Shown: piece by piece, positions 11,601 through 24,169 of the stretch
Numbering within the stretch: the first letter of the stretch is position 1
Layout of the letters: each line of letters starts with the position of its first letter
Assembly (NCBI RefSeq): GCF_905475395.1
Contig: NC_058341.1
Location: 36,967,501-37,031,500 of the forward strand
From: Chrysoperla carnea
Taxonomy: Eukaryota > Arthropoda > Insecta > Neuroptera > Chrysopidae
Direction of reading: 5' to 3'
DNA length: 64,000 nt
Position numbers and translations under genes: made by a program
The notes under the pieces: model-generated
What the model saw: the letters and a program-made list of their open reading frames with translations, nothing else
What the model was told of the DNA's origin: nothing
The model's database searches: none

Positions 11601-14600
11601 AGTATAGAATCCCGGAGCAAAAAGAACTATAGTTAACTGTTTGAATTCTATGAGGATAGTCTACATAATTTTCCTCGTTACTTGAGTCTAGATGGGTAAA
11701 ACTTAATAATTTTTTTTTTACCTTAGGGAGTTATATTTTCAATAACTTGGAATGAAAAGAAAAATATTATCTGTTCGACGTCAGACGATCGTACTGTACG
11801 ATTGTGGAAAGTAAATTTCAATTTAAATAACGAAAATAAAGAACCAGCACAGGCAATTGAAATCAAACCAAAAATTGTAATGTATGGTCACACAGCTCGG
11901 GTAATGCGTGCAAAAATTTTATCTGATTGTATCATTTCAATTGGCGAGGATTCATTAATCAATATTTGGAATCATAATGGTGGTCATTTACGTAAAATTG
12001 AAGCACATCAAAATGACTGTATATGGTCGCTGGATTGCGATGAGACATACAATCAATTGATCACTGGAGGTGGAGATTCTGGTATATGTTTACATTCAAT
12101 TAAAGAAGATATGCGTAAGAATGTAATTGTGTGTCCATCTAATGATGAAAAAAATGCTTTTAAAAAGACATGTTTTTTAAATGAATCGAATCTTGTTATT
12201 ATCACTGAATTAGGAACACTTTATCATTTTAATTGTAATAGTGGTATTAAAATTGTTGCAGAAATTAAAGGCTTTCAGAAAATTTTGTTGGAAGTATCAC
12301 CAGATCGTGTACACGTTGCTGTTGTTGGTAAGAAAAAGAAGTTCTAGTAGTGAAGTTCTATTTTACCCAAAGACCAGTAAAATTGCTTTTTTAAAGCAAA
12401 TTAAAATAAAAAATTATTGAATCATACCATTATGTTATAGGCACACATATAATTGATATAACATATTTTTTTCCTTTTGAAAAAAGTTGTTAAAATTGTG
12501 CTAAAATGCATTAAATTTGATAAAAAATGTTTGCAAATCTGATTAAAATACAAAATGCAAATAAAATTCATGAAATTAAAAAATATTTAATTACTCGTTT
12601 TATCCCGTAATATTGAATTACTCGGCAGTACTCAAATTACCCGAAAAACGGGTAATTACCGGGGCACTGGCAACATTGAGGTCTAGAGTTTTCAAGAGCT
12701 AGAGAATTTTAGTTCGGGTTAAGAAAAAAACAGAAAATATCTTAAAAATTTAAATATTTTCATAATAAATATTTAATAGAGAATTTTTGGTAGCGGGAAG
12801 TCTATTAGAATAGACTTCATCTACGACAACGTTTCCGTACAATTCAGTTTTTTATTTAATCGTTTTCGATTTTATGGGTTTGATGCGTGTAGATTGTGTC
12901 ACATTTTTCTGGTTTCTTTTTCAATTCATTAAGCCTGACTGTAACATACTGTGTTCTTTAGTTTGATTCGAATGTCCAGAGTTTCTAATTAAACGCCTGT
13001 TCCTATCCTCACATGTAGCCATTTTAAGAAATATTTCAATTACTTTTTAGGTGCTGATAATGTAATTTTCATTTATCACCTGATAAAATGTGAACTAACT
13101 GAGAAAAAAACAATTAAAATCGATACAAGCGATACCATTTTGTCCTTACATTGGTTAAATGGAAGCAATATATTAATTTGTGATAGTTTAGGCCAGTTAA
13201 AACTTGGCAATGTTGAAGATGGATTATTCAATATTTGTGGTATTTTACCCAAAACTAAAGAACGATGGACAACTGCTGCTTGTAAACATAAACAGTTTAT
13301 TATAGTTGGAGACCGAGGCGGCAATATCCATCTGTTTGATGAATTCAATAATTTACATCAAACATTATTAAAAGTTCATGGACGTTTGGGTATTCCTTGT
13401 TTGAAAATAATCAATTCAATATTAATAACAACAGGTAAGCATTAAAATTTTGTAATTTTTTATGTTACACTTCAAGCGTGGAATCAGATAGTTTTTAGGA
13501 AGGGACACTACTAACTTTTCATAAGCATTTTTTGGGTAATGATTTTCATATTCTTATTTTTTAATTTTGTTACTTAAAATAACAGGAAAATATTGTTCAT
13601 TTTGCGATTGAACGAAAAATTTCTCAGATATCGTATGGAATTGCTCCGGGATAATAAGCCTTCTTAAATGAATTAAATTATTACATTTTTATCACCTATT
13701 AAAATCACCTACTTAGTACATTTATAAAAAACAAAAACCCGCTAAAACCCTTGAGAGCGTAAATTAGAACAAAATTTTTCGTTCATTTTTTCCAAAACTA
13801 TAAAAGATAGGCAGTTTGAAATTTGCAGGTAGATTCAACTAATGGTCTTTTGAAAGATGCTCGAGAAACGATAAAAAATTCTAGAAAATTTTTGAAAGAA
13901 TACATATACCTTTGAAAAAATCAAAGAAATCACAAATTTGTTCCGGAATTTGGTGAAATTTGATAAATAGGGTAATTTTATAGATCTGTCGATTTGAAAA
14001 ATATTAAAATTGTCCGACTCTTGGCAATTAAATCATGGCTAAATTGTAAAATACTTTCGAACGAATTTTCTGGAAGGTGCGATCCTTACTGATCGATTCT
14101 AGACCCCGAAAACCACTAGTCTTATAATTAGTTCAAAATAAAATTTACGAATAGAGTATATTCTTTTTCAGGTCGGGATGGTATGGTAAAAAAATTTAAA
14201 ATAAATGAAAATTCGAATAAATTGGAAATTTATTCATCGACAAAAATTCCTTTTAAGTGGTGTGCCAATGTAATTCAAAATCAATCTTTAGTAATTGGTT
14301 TCCTTGAATTTAATTTTGTTATATGGAGTATGAATTTAAATAGAAAAATTTTCGAATATAATTGTGGCGGAGGGCACCGCTCATGGGATTTATATATTTT
14401 AGATAAAAATCATTTTAAATTTATTTATATCAAGGACAAATATGTTCATGAAATAACAGTTTCTACAGATAGTTTTCGTAATTTGGAGCAAGGATTCCAT
14501 AGTCATGAAATTAATACGATTATTCCTGTTTTATTCGAAAATAATTTAATTTCCGTATCCGGCGGTGAAGATACTACTTTAAGAATTAGTCGTTATACTA

Positions 14601-15535
14601 AGTCAAATTTCAGCATAATATCCACGCACAATTTTCATTTATCTAGTATTCGATGTTTATATTCAAATCAACTAACCGAAAACGAAACTTTAATATATTC
14701 GGCTGGTGGACGCGCACAGTTAGTTTTAAGTAAATTAGTTTATGAAAATAGCTCAATTGAATTTGATACCATTTTATCACAATCGTTAAAAATAAATAAT
14801 CAAAAATTCGATCCCGAAACACGAATTATGGATGTTATTTCATTTCAGTCGGAAGATATGAACTTTTTAATTTTTATCGCATGTTCCGATGGAAATTTAC
14901 GTGTATTTCGTTATAAATACAAGGAAAATAATTTAAATTTTATATATTCGAGTAATTTTCATAATTGTTGTATTACCAAATTAGGAATACTTCGAACCGA
15001 TAAACTAGTTTTATTATCAATGGGTACAAATGGAAAAATTTTATTTTGGGATTTTTCATTTTTACTTGATAGTGATATTCCACAAAATGTGAATCCATTT
15101 TTTGTAATGAAAATTCATCAATCAGCAATAAATAGTTTTTCTTATAAGCAATACGACGAGAACATATTTTTATTAGCTACTGGTGGAGATGATTGTAAAT
15201 TAAATTTATCGTTAATTGAACTTTTTGATGACGTTAAAGTTTTATCATCTTGGAATACGGATAAATATTTTTGCTCACAAGTTACTGGTATAATAATTAT
15301 TGATCAATTTTTATTCGCTTGCTCAACTGATCAACGTGTTACAATTTGTGAGTTAATTGTAGTTGATAAAAAATATGTAGATTGTAAATTTGTTACACAA
15401 AAATGTTCGACTATATCAGATTTATTAGGTTTATGTAATTTTACCACTGCCGATGTAGATGATTATGCAATATGTGTTTATGGCAAAGGAATTGAAGTTT
15501 TTCGATTCAATAAAAATTGTCCTATTTTATCTTAA
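8639..15535 (+). CDS. WDR6: WDR6/Trm734-like WD40-repeat protein
   Basis: Large WD40 protein whose yeast (Trm734/Rtt10) and human (WDR6) relatives partner Trm7/FTSJ1 to 2'-O-methylate wobble base 34 of certain tRNAs (family knowledge). Five exons: 8639-8705, 10218-10690, 11727-12327, 13051-13434 and 14172-15535, giving 962 residues (human 1121), with all phases matching. Landmarks shared with human WDR6: DDWILDAI (human DWIWDA), TSDDRTVRLWKV, GEDSLINIWNHNG, ITGGGDSGI, KERWTTAAC followed by GDRGGNI, NCGGGHRSW, SGGEDTTLRI, SAGGRAQL, DPETRIMDV and ACSDGNLRVF. It is shorter than the vertebrate protein mainly in loops. The TTG-initiated frame at 10262 is only the middle of exon 2; exon 1 supplies the true ATG. 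Confidence 0.92.
10729..11584. mobile_element. inverted-repeat element in WDR6 intron 2
   Basis: The ends mirror each other: TGGTGTATATGTCGC at the left and GCGACATATA followed by TATACACCA at the right. Inside them, blocks around CCGTTTAGTAAAAAG and GCTAGTTG are also inverted (about 10783-10812 and 11488-11522). The same CGTTTAGTAAAAAGGCTAG block recurs near 48895, so it is a family. No transposase frame is seen. The superfamily is not known. Confidence 0.55.
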
Positions 15536-17500
15536 AAAGTGTTTTTTATAAATTTTATTTTTGGATCGTTGATTTCATCATTTTTCTCGACTATTTATAA
15601 CCCTTCCATGTGATAGAAGTATCTCTCTGGATTTATTTACCTTATTTTAAATTTTTCAAATATCGCAGCTCCAGGTCAGTGCAGAGAGTGTATTTGATTG
15701 AAATTTAGTTTCTAGTTTCGATATTTTGGCTAAATTTGGATCATAACGATAACTTTTTAAAGCTTATAATAAATATTTACGGCTTTATTTATACAGCTAT
15801 TGACACCGGATTCTGTGGCAAATATTTTTTGGATTTGACTAACCAGGTCAGTTAAGTCTTCGATTTTTTTTTTTTGAGTTTTAAATTTCAATTCTGTATG
15901 TATTTTATTGAATTAACAATTTTTAATAATTAAAAAAAATTTACAATTATTTAAATAAAAATAAGTAATACTGTTTACTGATAAGTAAGTAATAAAGAAT
16001 TAAAAAATGTGATATATCTAATTAAAAAATTCTGGGAGAATATTGTATGAGATTTTATTAATTTGTTTAAAAAATTCTTTTCATTTTTATAAAACAGATG
16101 AATGAATAGCTTTGTCTAATATTTAAATTTTATAGTGTTTATTTCTATAATTTTTATGTAATTCATCGATAAAAATTAATAATTTCAGTCCTGTGGCAGG
16201 AATTATCCAGGGGAGGAGGGGTTCAAACTTTTGTTCAAATAAAACCAAGAAACTCTTTTTTCGAGTAAGAGAACATTTTATTATGTCAAAATGTGATTTT
16301 TAGTCTCTATTTTTTAATAAATAAGTCTGCGAGATACAGAAAAAAACTTTTACAACCTCAAATCTCCCAACTCGGGTCTTAATCATTTTTAACGGAATTA
16401 GTAAAAATTGAAATGTTACATTACGGAAATTGGTATTGCCATTAACATTGATGAAAAATTCTCTTTTGCTAGGTGAACTTTAACGGAAAGCTGATCATAT
16501 TCATTGTGCTTGTCCTCTTGCAGCAGCGAATCGGGATTATCAGATTTGCTTTATTTGTCTTTCTTAACATTTAATTATGTTCGCGGGGGTGGGTGATAAA
16601 GACGATTTTTCTGAATAAAAAACCGTTGTAGTTCGCCATCGCTCACCCCTTATTTGGAAAGTTGAAATTGGCTAACCCGTGCTAATTGAACATGGGTTTG
16701 GTGAACCATACCTTGTTCAGCTATTATTTCAGTTTAGTTAGTACATGTTGAGTGCTCTTATATGTAATCAAACTTAAACTTAGTTTATAGAAATAAACTA
16801 ATTAAGTAATAAAACTTTTATTATCGATCTAAAAATCAGGTAAAATTGTAGACAATTATTAAAAAGTTAAAAAATTCATATTTGCATCAAAATAAATTAT
16901 AATATCTTATTTGCATTGATAAAATTTCAAGTACATCACTGGATTATACACACTTTAATAAGTGATCCATATCTTGAAATTCTACGAAATAAAATCATTC
17001 AATAATGACAATTGGACAAAATCTTATTTAAAAAATCAGATGTGAACATCACACATCTTCCATATACTGGAACAACAGAAACTTGTATATGATGTTTGAA
17101 AATAAATTGAACAAAAGCCAATGTTTCACAATAATTTTGCATTGTATGTTAAAAAAAAATTGAAATTCGTTCAAAACACTAAAATTTTCTCTTATCTATA
17201 CTTGAATTGGAATTGTTTAACACTGAAATCTATCAAGCTCGAAATGTTAAGTACCTATCTGGGAATAATAATTCAAAAGCTATTGGACTTAGATATGATG
17301 CCGCGTTCCTTGGGTTTTCAAGCGTCAATTGGACGAACTTTTGTAACATCAACTAATATACTTAAGCATATTGCGAAAATACCACAATTTCAAAATATCT
17401 GCCCTTGAACGATTCCAAACCAATTTTTCGAGTTTCGTGTGTACAGTTCTATCATTCCAGAAATTTATCCAAACCACATCATTTTTAGCTTGCCTATTTT
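15536..17500. other. gene-free AT-rich DNA
   Basis: Downstream of the WDR6 stop. An AATAAA about 230 bases past the stop is a possible poly(A) signal. No coding exon, RNA gene or bounded element is recognised in the rest. The small frame at 17121-17408 has no supporting context. Confidence 0.45.
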
Positions 17501-17538
17501 CCAAATTCGAATTCGATATATATTGAATTCGAATTTGG
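17501..17538. repeat. perfect 14-bp palindrome
   Basis: CCAAATTCGAATTC is followed after 10 bases by its exact reverse complement. It is a compact hairpin in otherwise featureless DNA. Confidence 0.7.
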
Positions 17539-17665
17539 AGATATACGGTTGGAACTAGGTATCTTAATTGACCGCGGAAACCCCTCCGATGCCACCGATA
17601 GTTTTAAACAATCATGAAAAAAGTTCTGGATTTACAATCTGTCACTGCGTCTTAGTTTTTATGTA

Positions 17666-18183
17666 GCTAACGTAATTTGGCCCCCCATAAAATTTTTTTT
17701 CTGGTTACTTAATTTTAAATCTTTTTTAATCCATTGTTTGTCGTTTGTTCTTCATTGTTTGATTATTTAAATTGTTTGTTCGATCGTTGTTTATTTATTA
17801 TTTATTAAACAATTATTTGTCATTAAGTTAGCCCCTCTCATTTATTTCCATTTTTTATTTCCTTAATCAATGTATTTTTAAGGAATTATTGATTGTTCGT
17901 TTATTATTAGCAATTGTTGGATTATAAATATTTCAAATTATTATTATTTTTTTTTTTTTCATTGAATAAAGAGGAAAAAGTGGAAATCAATATTATGGGG
18001 GGCTAACCTCATAACAAATAATTGTTTAATAAATAATAAATAAACAATGATCGAACAAATAATTTTAATTCTCAGACAATGAAGAGCAAACGACGAACAA
18101 TAGAGTATAAAAGATTATAATTAATTAATCCGAAAATAAATTTTTGTGGGGGAGGGGGCGGGGGGTTGCAATTTACGTTAACT
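17666..18183. repeat. fold-back element, ~515 bp
   Basis: The left arm (about 17666-17860) begins GCTAACGTAATTTGG and contains TTGTTCGATCGTTGTTTATT. The right arm (about 17985-18183) carries the inverse with modest divergence. The two arms and a short centre make one large hairpin. The ends are G/C-tract rich in strongly AT-rich surroundings. Probably a MITE; family unknown. Confidence 0.6.
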
Positions 18184-18220
18184 TTATATCCATGAATTTT
18201 TTTGTATATATATATATATA

Positions 18221-18979
18221 TATTAGGAGAACATGTTCAACAAAATTCAAAATAAAACTTAACAAAGGACTGATAAAAAACATTTAATGATAAAATTGTT
18301 GAAAATTTAAAAAATTGAAAACGTTATCCCGAAAAATGTTTTTATACTGTATAAAATAACCATTATTCATTCATATTTATTTTAGGTGAAATATGTACAA
18401 ATATATATAATAAAATATCGTTTTTATCTATTTTTCTGGTTTAATTATTATTATTCAATATTATACCTACATTTATCTTTTATCCTTTACATTGATTTTT
18501 TTAAGTTAATTCAATAATGGTGAGTAAAAAGAAATACTTATGGGTAAGTATATATTACATTATTGCTAAGTACAATATGTTAAAAGTGGGGTAGTGGCTA
18601 TATCAGACGCCTCCGGTTACATAGAGCCTCGGTTCGTAACTAGTATTGTCCTGATTAATTTTTAATTAAATTATTAGTTATTATGCCGGGATGTCACTTT
18701 TTTAGATAATTTTTATGAGAACCGAAAGCGACAAATAAGTAAGAGAGGGAGGTATATTTTATGTTATTTTAATTCCCACGCCTTAATAGAAGAGATATTT
18801 ATGACATAAGTAGGGGAATAGGGAAATATCATGTTTTCCTATTACAAAATCTTATAAAATTTCATTTAACAAGAATAAATTTTAGCATGTAACCATTATT
18901 AGTATATTTTTAATATTTTGTAATAGGCGAATATGTTATAAAAAAAGTGGGTTAAAATATAAAGCATGTTCTCTTGTTA
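18221..18979. repeat. MITE-type element with TAnTAGGAGAACATG ends
   Basis: TATTAGGAGAACATG at 18221-18235 faces GCATGTTCTCTTGTTA at 18964-18979. A second inverted copy, CATGTTTTCCTATTA, is at 18830-18844, so two elements or a nested insertion share this end. Just inside, a block around AAAACGTTATCCCGAAAA (18318-18372) recurs inverted at about 18995-19055. The interior contains a tRNA-like stretch. Confidence 0.45.
18593..18648 (+). repeat. tRNA-like head (SINE-type A and B boxes)
   Basis: TAGTGGCTATATCAG resembles an A box and GGTTCGTAACT a B box, spaced as in a tRNA. Acceptor-stem pairing is not evident. It is best read as a tRNA-derived SINE head rather than a functional tRNA. Confidence 0.4.
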
Positions 18980-19634
18980 CAAAATTTCAAATTTTAGTCT
19001 CGAATAATGGTTATTTTATATAGTAAAAAATCAATTTTCGGGATAACGTTTTCAAATTAATATAAATAAATAAATATCGTTATATATTTTAAATTTTGTT
19101 TTATTTTATTCTATCCCATTTTTCCTTTCAGAACAAAATTATTAATTAACTAATTAATTTTTTTTTAGTAAAGGTACAAACAAATTCTTATAAAATATAG
19201 GTGAGATAAAGAAGTTGGATTGTAAATACGTAATATTCTTTTTGGATTTTCATTTTATTTTTGTGTGGTATTTGGTTTGTAAAAAAAAAGTTGATGCAAA
19301 AAAATTTTTTTAAGATGAAATTAATTATATGGAATTATATGCAAGTAATTCGTAAATAGTTTTTATGTATTTTGATTTCATTTAAATAAAGTTGAAAACT
19401 CAAACCCTGTTTTTATTTTATTTTTCCCCATCTCTCTGTAGCTATACAATATTATTTCAGTTAAAAATAGGTGAGTATTTCGAACTTCACGATAGGTAAG
19501 TATTTCAAACTTCGTTTGCCATTTTTTTTTGTAATAATACTACTCAAAATTTTCCGAAAATGAGCTTTACTTTTTGTTATAATTTAAGAAAGTCGAAAAT
19601 ATGAATATAATTATTTATTAATACGAATAACAGA

Positions 19635-19703
19635 GCCCTAATGGTGTAATGGTTAGCGTATCTGACTTCGAATAAATAGTCCCTTGGTTCGAAACTAGGT
19701 GAG
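19635..19703 (+). repeat. tRNA-derived sequence, degenerate
   Basis: The order is right for a tRNA-derived pol III unit: TGGTGTAATGGTTAGCG (A box and D arm), CTGACTTCGAATA (anticodon-arm-like), GGTTCGAAACTAGG (T arm and B box). The loop would read TCG, suggesting tRNA-Arg ancestry. The acceptor ends do not pair and there is no clean anticodon stem, so it is not called as a working tRNA. Confidence 0.45.
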
Positions 19704-19860
19704 GACATATATTAAAAAAAAGTTCATTAAATCTTTTAAGCAAAATCTGATTTTTATTTTCATTTTTTTTTCAAATTTCCACCACAGCATGTTTGCCTAG
19801 TAAATGATGAAAAAATTAGTTTTTTTTCGTTCAAAAACTTCAATTTTTTTCACATTTCTA

Positions 19861-20092
19861 CTAGGAGAACATCAAGGACGGACGGAATAAGTAGTACCTG
19901 ATAGCAAGGTAATTGTTGTCACCTCGTAAGTCAGAAAGTTAGTGGTCTGCACACCCGTGTTTGGTGAGTGTGACCTCTAGTGGGCAGACCAATAACTTTC
20001 TGCCAAAATAAAATTTTAGACTTTCGGGGTGAAAACACTTACTCGCCTTTCTCCTTATCAGGAACTACTAATTCCCACTTATGTTCTCCTAG
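19861..20092. mobile_element. palindromic MITE with TA target duplication
   Basis: Ends CTAGGAGAACAT and ATGTTCTCCTAG are exact inverses, each flanked by TA. The arms keep pairing inward through a GTAGT..CCTGAT block, an AGAAAGTTA block and GGTCTGC, so nearly the whole 232 bp folds back. The TA duplication suggests the Tc1/mariner supergroup. Its ends resemble those at 18221 and 18964. Confidence 0.65.
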
Positions 20093-20419
20093 TACAAATG
20101 TTGAAAAAATTGAAAATTTTTTCGAAATTATATTATTTTTTGAATATATAAAATTAAACTGACCAATTATTTATATTAGCTGACCAATTATCAGCGTATG
20201 CTTCCCGATCGCGCATAGGTGGAGTTTTTCCAATCTTTAATAAAAAATTTTCTGATGCTGACCAATTAATGAGACCAACTGACCTTTTATGACCAATTTC
20301 TGACCTTTCAGATGGTATAATTGGTCAATCGAAATTCCGCACATGAGGTGCTAAGATCGCGGAGCTTAATAGTTACATGCTAAAATTTATTCTTGTTAAA
20401 TGAAATTTATAAGATTTTG

Positions 20420-21290
20420 TAATAGGAAAACATGATATATCACCCAAAAAAAATTAATTATGTTAGTCCCACTTTCCCCTACTTATGTCATAAATCACTC
20501 TTCTATCAGGGGGTGACATATATTTATAATAATTTAAATCCCCACCCTCTGACAGATAATGATTTATGACATATGCATAACTGACGTAGCGCATAAAAAA
20601 TTCATTTAATCTGAAAGTAAAAATGTCAACCCCACCTGGATACGAAACAGCGTACCTTGGTTTCATAGGCAAGTGTTATACTCACACAGCTACCCGGTTT
20701 TTATATAACCATATAATTAACTAAATACTTACCTTTACTAAAAAATTAATTAGTTAATAATTTTGTTCTGAAAGGAAAAATGGGATAGAAAGAAATAAAT
20801 CTAAATTTTAAATATATAACGATTTTTATTTATTTATATTAATTTTTATTAATTTAGAAAAAATGAAAACGTTATTCCGAAAATTGATTTTATACTGTAT
20901 AAAATAAATTATGATTATTCCCACCCCCTGACAGAATAGTGATTTATGACATATGTATAATTGACGTTTATAGAGAGAGGGCGTGTTATATAGATAATTT
21001 AAACTACAAAAAGAGCGGAAAATTTTTAACATCATGAAAAATTCTTTTAATTTAAAAAAGAAAATGTTACCATCACCAGGATACGAACCATCGGATCTTG
21101 GTTTCGGAGGCAAGTGCTAAACCCACACAGCCACCCAGCTTATATATTCCCATATAATTAACTTAATACTTACCTTTACTAAATAATTAATTAATTATTA
21201 ATTTTGTTCTGAAAGCAAAAATAGGATAGAAAATTTAAAAAATAAAACAAAATTTAAAATATATAAACGATTTGTATTTATTTATAAAAA
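20420..21290 (-). repeat. tandem tRNA-headed SINE-like units
   Basis: On the minus strand two similar ~450-bp units follow each other. Each has an AT-rich leader with TTTCAGAACAAAATTA and TAGTAAAGGTAAGTA, then a tRNA-like head (21140-21070 and 20698-20631), then a body with CATATGTCATAAATCA and CTGTCAG(A/G)GGGTGGG. Heads read GGCTGTGTGGGTTTAGCAC with GGTTCGTATCC, and AGCTGTGTGAGTATAACAC with GTTTCGTATCC. Parts of the leader also occur on the plus strand at 18990-19200. Frames inside are not genes. Confidence 0.6.
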
Positions 21291-21516
21291 AAAATGTACA
21301 TTTTCATAAAACAAATTTACAAAGATTCTTCTTTTCTTATTAAAGTTTGTATCCAAAATAAATAAAATTCTAGCACTTTTATATAATAATAATAATATTA
21401 ATAAAGGGTGTACCAAGATTAACGTCTGATTCAAACTTCTTGCGTTAATTTTGGAACACTTCTTTATAAAACTCAATATATACTTTCTTATAAATAGTAC
21501 TAAGTAAACCATGGAG

Positions 21517-21757
21517 ATATGAAGATAGCGAACGCTAGTCTGTAGGTGGATGTGATTAGCGAAGCAAGAGAAAAGACTGCCAGTGAGTTCCCCTGGGTCT
21601 TTGTCTAATAAATATACTTATACTTACTAATACATATAATAAGTACATATGTACATATGATTATGACAAGGACACAGGTGAACTCACTGACAATCTTCTC
21701 TCTCATCCATCTTATCGCATCCACTTACAAGCTAGCAGATTCCTCGCGTTCTCTATG
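21517..21757. repeat. fold-back element, ~240 bp
   Basis: The left arm (about 21527-21610) and right arm (about 21660-21755) are inverse copies with moderate divergence. Shared blocks include GTCAGTGAGTTC with one mismatch, GTGGATG, GAACGC and TTGTC. An AT-rich centre separates them. Probably a MITE; no coding. Confidence 0.6.
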
Positions 21758-24169
21758 TATAATTAATATTCTATGAACTAAACAGGTAAGGCACAAGAGC
21801 TTAATAACCAATTATTATGATGTTACAAGTTATTTTTGGTTTATGTTAGCTTTTTTATGTATATAGAAGTAAAATCGCACAAAAAAAAAACGAATTTAAT
21901 TGTGTATGACTACTACTTATAACAATTAATACCATTATTCTAATTAATTAATATTTTTAATTAAATAATATATATATACTTCATAATTTCTTTATCAACG
22001 AACTTCTATAATGTAAATATTAATTATTGATTGGAAAATTTTCGAATAATAATATTTACTATTTAATATACGTATTAATATGTTTACAATTCAATTTAAG
22101 ATTTGTTTTAGTATATTGATAAATTTTCATTGAAATTTTTATTTACATTTTTAATTAGGTATTGTATTAATTTTAGGGCTCAATTTATCTTTAGATCAAA
22201 ACACAAACAAATTTATATGATTTTATATGCATATAGTTTTAGGTATTCTTTCTCTATTAATAACACATAATTAATCCGTATTTTATTACTAATTAAAATT
22301 AATATCGGGAGGCGATTGTTAGGATTCGATTAATTAATAAATAATAAAAATAACAAAAGATGATCTACCTCTGCGACCCGCTGAAGAGATAGTAGACAGA
22401 CAGACTGATATATATAAACTATGACTTACGTGGCCAGATTGCCTTTTTATCCAAGCTTAAAGAAACAATTTTTTCCAACTCGAAAATTTTCCAACTTTTT
22501 TCCAATTTTTTCCAACTGGCCAGGACCCCTAAGTACTTGGCATTTACCCCCGTCCCCTCTTCTCGAAGCCATGTTGGGAATTTAATAAACATCAGAATAA
22601 TACAATCTATGTCACTATGGTTGTACGTTATTCTATAAAATTGAATAAATTTATAGAACGGTAAATGACACTAGGGCTTTGAAAGGCTAGGGCCTTGAAA
22701 CGACTTCTGCATTTTTATTCAATCTTCTTATTTGAATATCATCCACAATGAGTATTCATAAGTTTTTACCAAAAAAAAGGAAAATTTTTAAAGAATAAAG
22801 TTAAGTAAGAACTTGACAACAACCACTCAAATTTCTAGCCGTTCTGAAATATTGCATTAAGTTTTTAAAATTAGATTGCAATCAAAACATTTTAAATAGT
22901 TCGCGCTGTTCAGTTTAATTTTTCTAAATAACTATTATTTTATTAAGCTGATAACAGTAAATTGGCTATATAAATAGTATAAGTACATTATACAGGTACT
23001 TAAATTATATAATTACAGTGTAAAATACTTTTATGTGCAAAAGGCTGTGAAATTTCTTTGGTTTTCGATTCTTCATAACATTTTGATTGTTAATTGATTC
23101 ATTTAAGGTAATTATTGTTTAAGACATCTTAAATATTTTTTTAGATTCTGACAGGTTGTTTGTAGGACGACATCTATAATGATTATAAAAATTAAAGTTT
23201 ATAATCGCTGTTTATTTATAGATTTGAAATAGCTTTAACTATTCTTTTTTATTGGAGTCTTTTTTAATTTAATTTAATTACCTTCTTAATTTAAGACATA
23301 TTTTTAATGCTCTAATTAAATAACTGTATTAGCAAACAGGAAAAAATATATCCCTTATATATAAATATGGATTTTATTATTTTGAACTTTTTTTAATTAA
23401 TTAATACATATAATACTTGTCTTACCATTTAGTTTGCTTCGTTGCCTCCTGACGTTGGATCTTTTGTTTACTTGTTCCGCTATATCGGATTGTATAACTG
23501 TCTATACAATTGTCAAAGAGACCAGATTGATACACTTTTTGGATCAAAATTACTCTTGAAAACGATTTTTACTCAAATCAACGATCCTTTGAAAATTTAG
23601 AAAACCTTAAAAATTTCTGGAATTTAACCAAATGAGTATATATCTATAATATACAGTAATGAGTAATTTTATCCTAATTCAAAAATCGGGTTCATTTAAC
23701 AATTAGGAGAGTATTTTTTGCGAAATCGTCAAAAATTCTGTCCAAAGAGCTTTTATATCGGAACGACTCTTTAGGTATACATATCGAAAAATATCCGTCC
23801 GTATAATCCAACGATATGAAAAGGTTGATTTTGCGATTGTACGATAAGTTTCTGAGGCATCGACTGAAGAAATTGCTGTGCAGTTTTATCTCTCGAATAT
23901 GATTTTAGCCAAAAGAAATCAGATTTTGTGTTTATGGGTCCAAACAACTAGACAAATTTGATCTAAATTAGACCAAAATTTCAATATAGTCCTGTAAATG
24001 CATCTATTTATGAAATACATTTCCACTGACTATTAAGATATCCATTCATATTTTGAGCTGGGTACACTCATTGATTTTGTCTTTAAGTCGAGTACTTCAA
24101 ACAGAAAACTTGGATCTTGGCGAGGTTATCGAACTGACTGAGCTGAGAAACAAATTTTGTTCAAAATAG
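21758..24169. other. gene-free AT-rich DNA with low-complexity tract
   Basis: No exon recognised. At about 22468-22522 a short stuttering tract of TTTTTCCAA(C/T) units occurs. Near 23495-23610 lies a diverged copy of the repeat described at 6525. The remainder shows nothing I can name. Confidence 0.4.

Noticed and set aside
18196-18222. TA dinucleotide run as an origin or promoter
   Set aside because: Short simple repeat at the edge of a MITE, common in AT-rich DNA.
19635-19703. Functional tRNA gene
   Set aside because: Acceptor-stem ends do not pair and the anticodon stem is poor, though the internal boxes are good.
22320-22600. Possible terminal repeat of a larger mobile element beginning TGTTAGGATTCG
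   Set aside because: No matching second copy in the window and no adjoining coding remnant.
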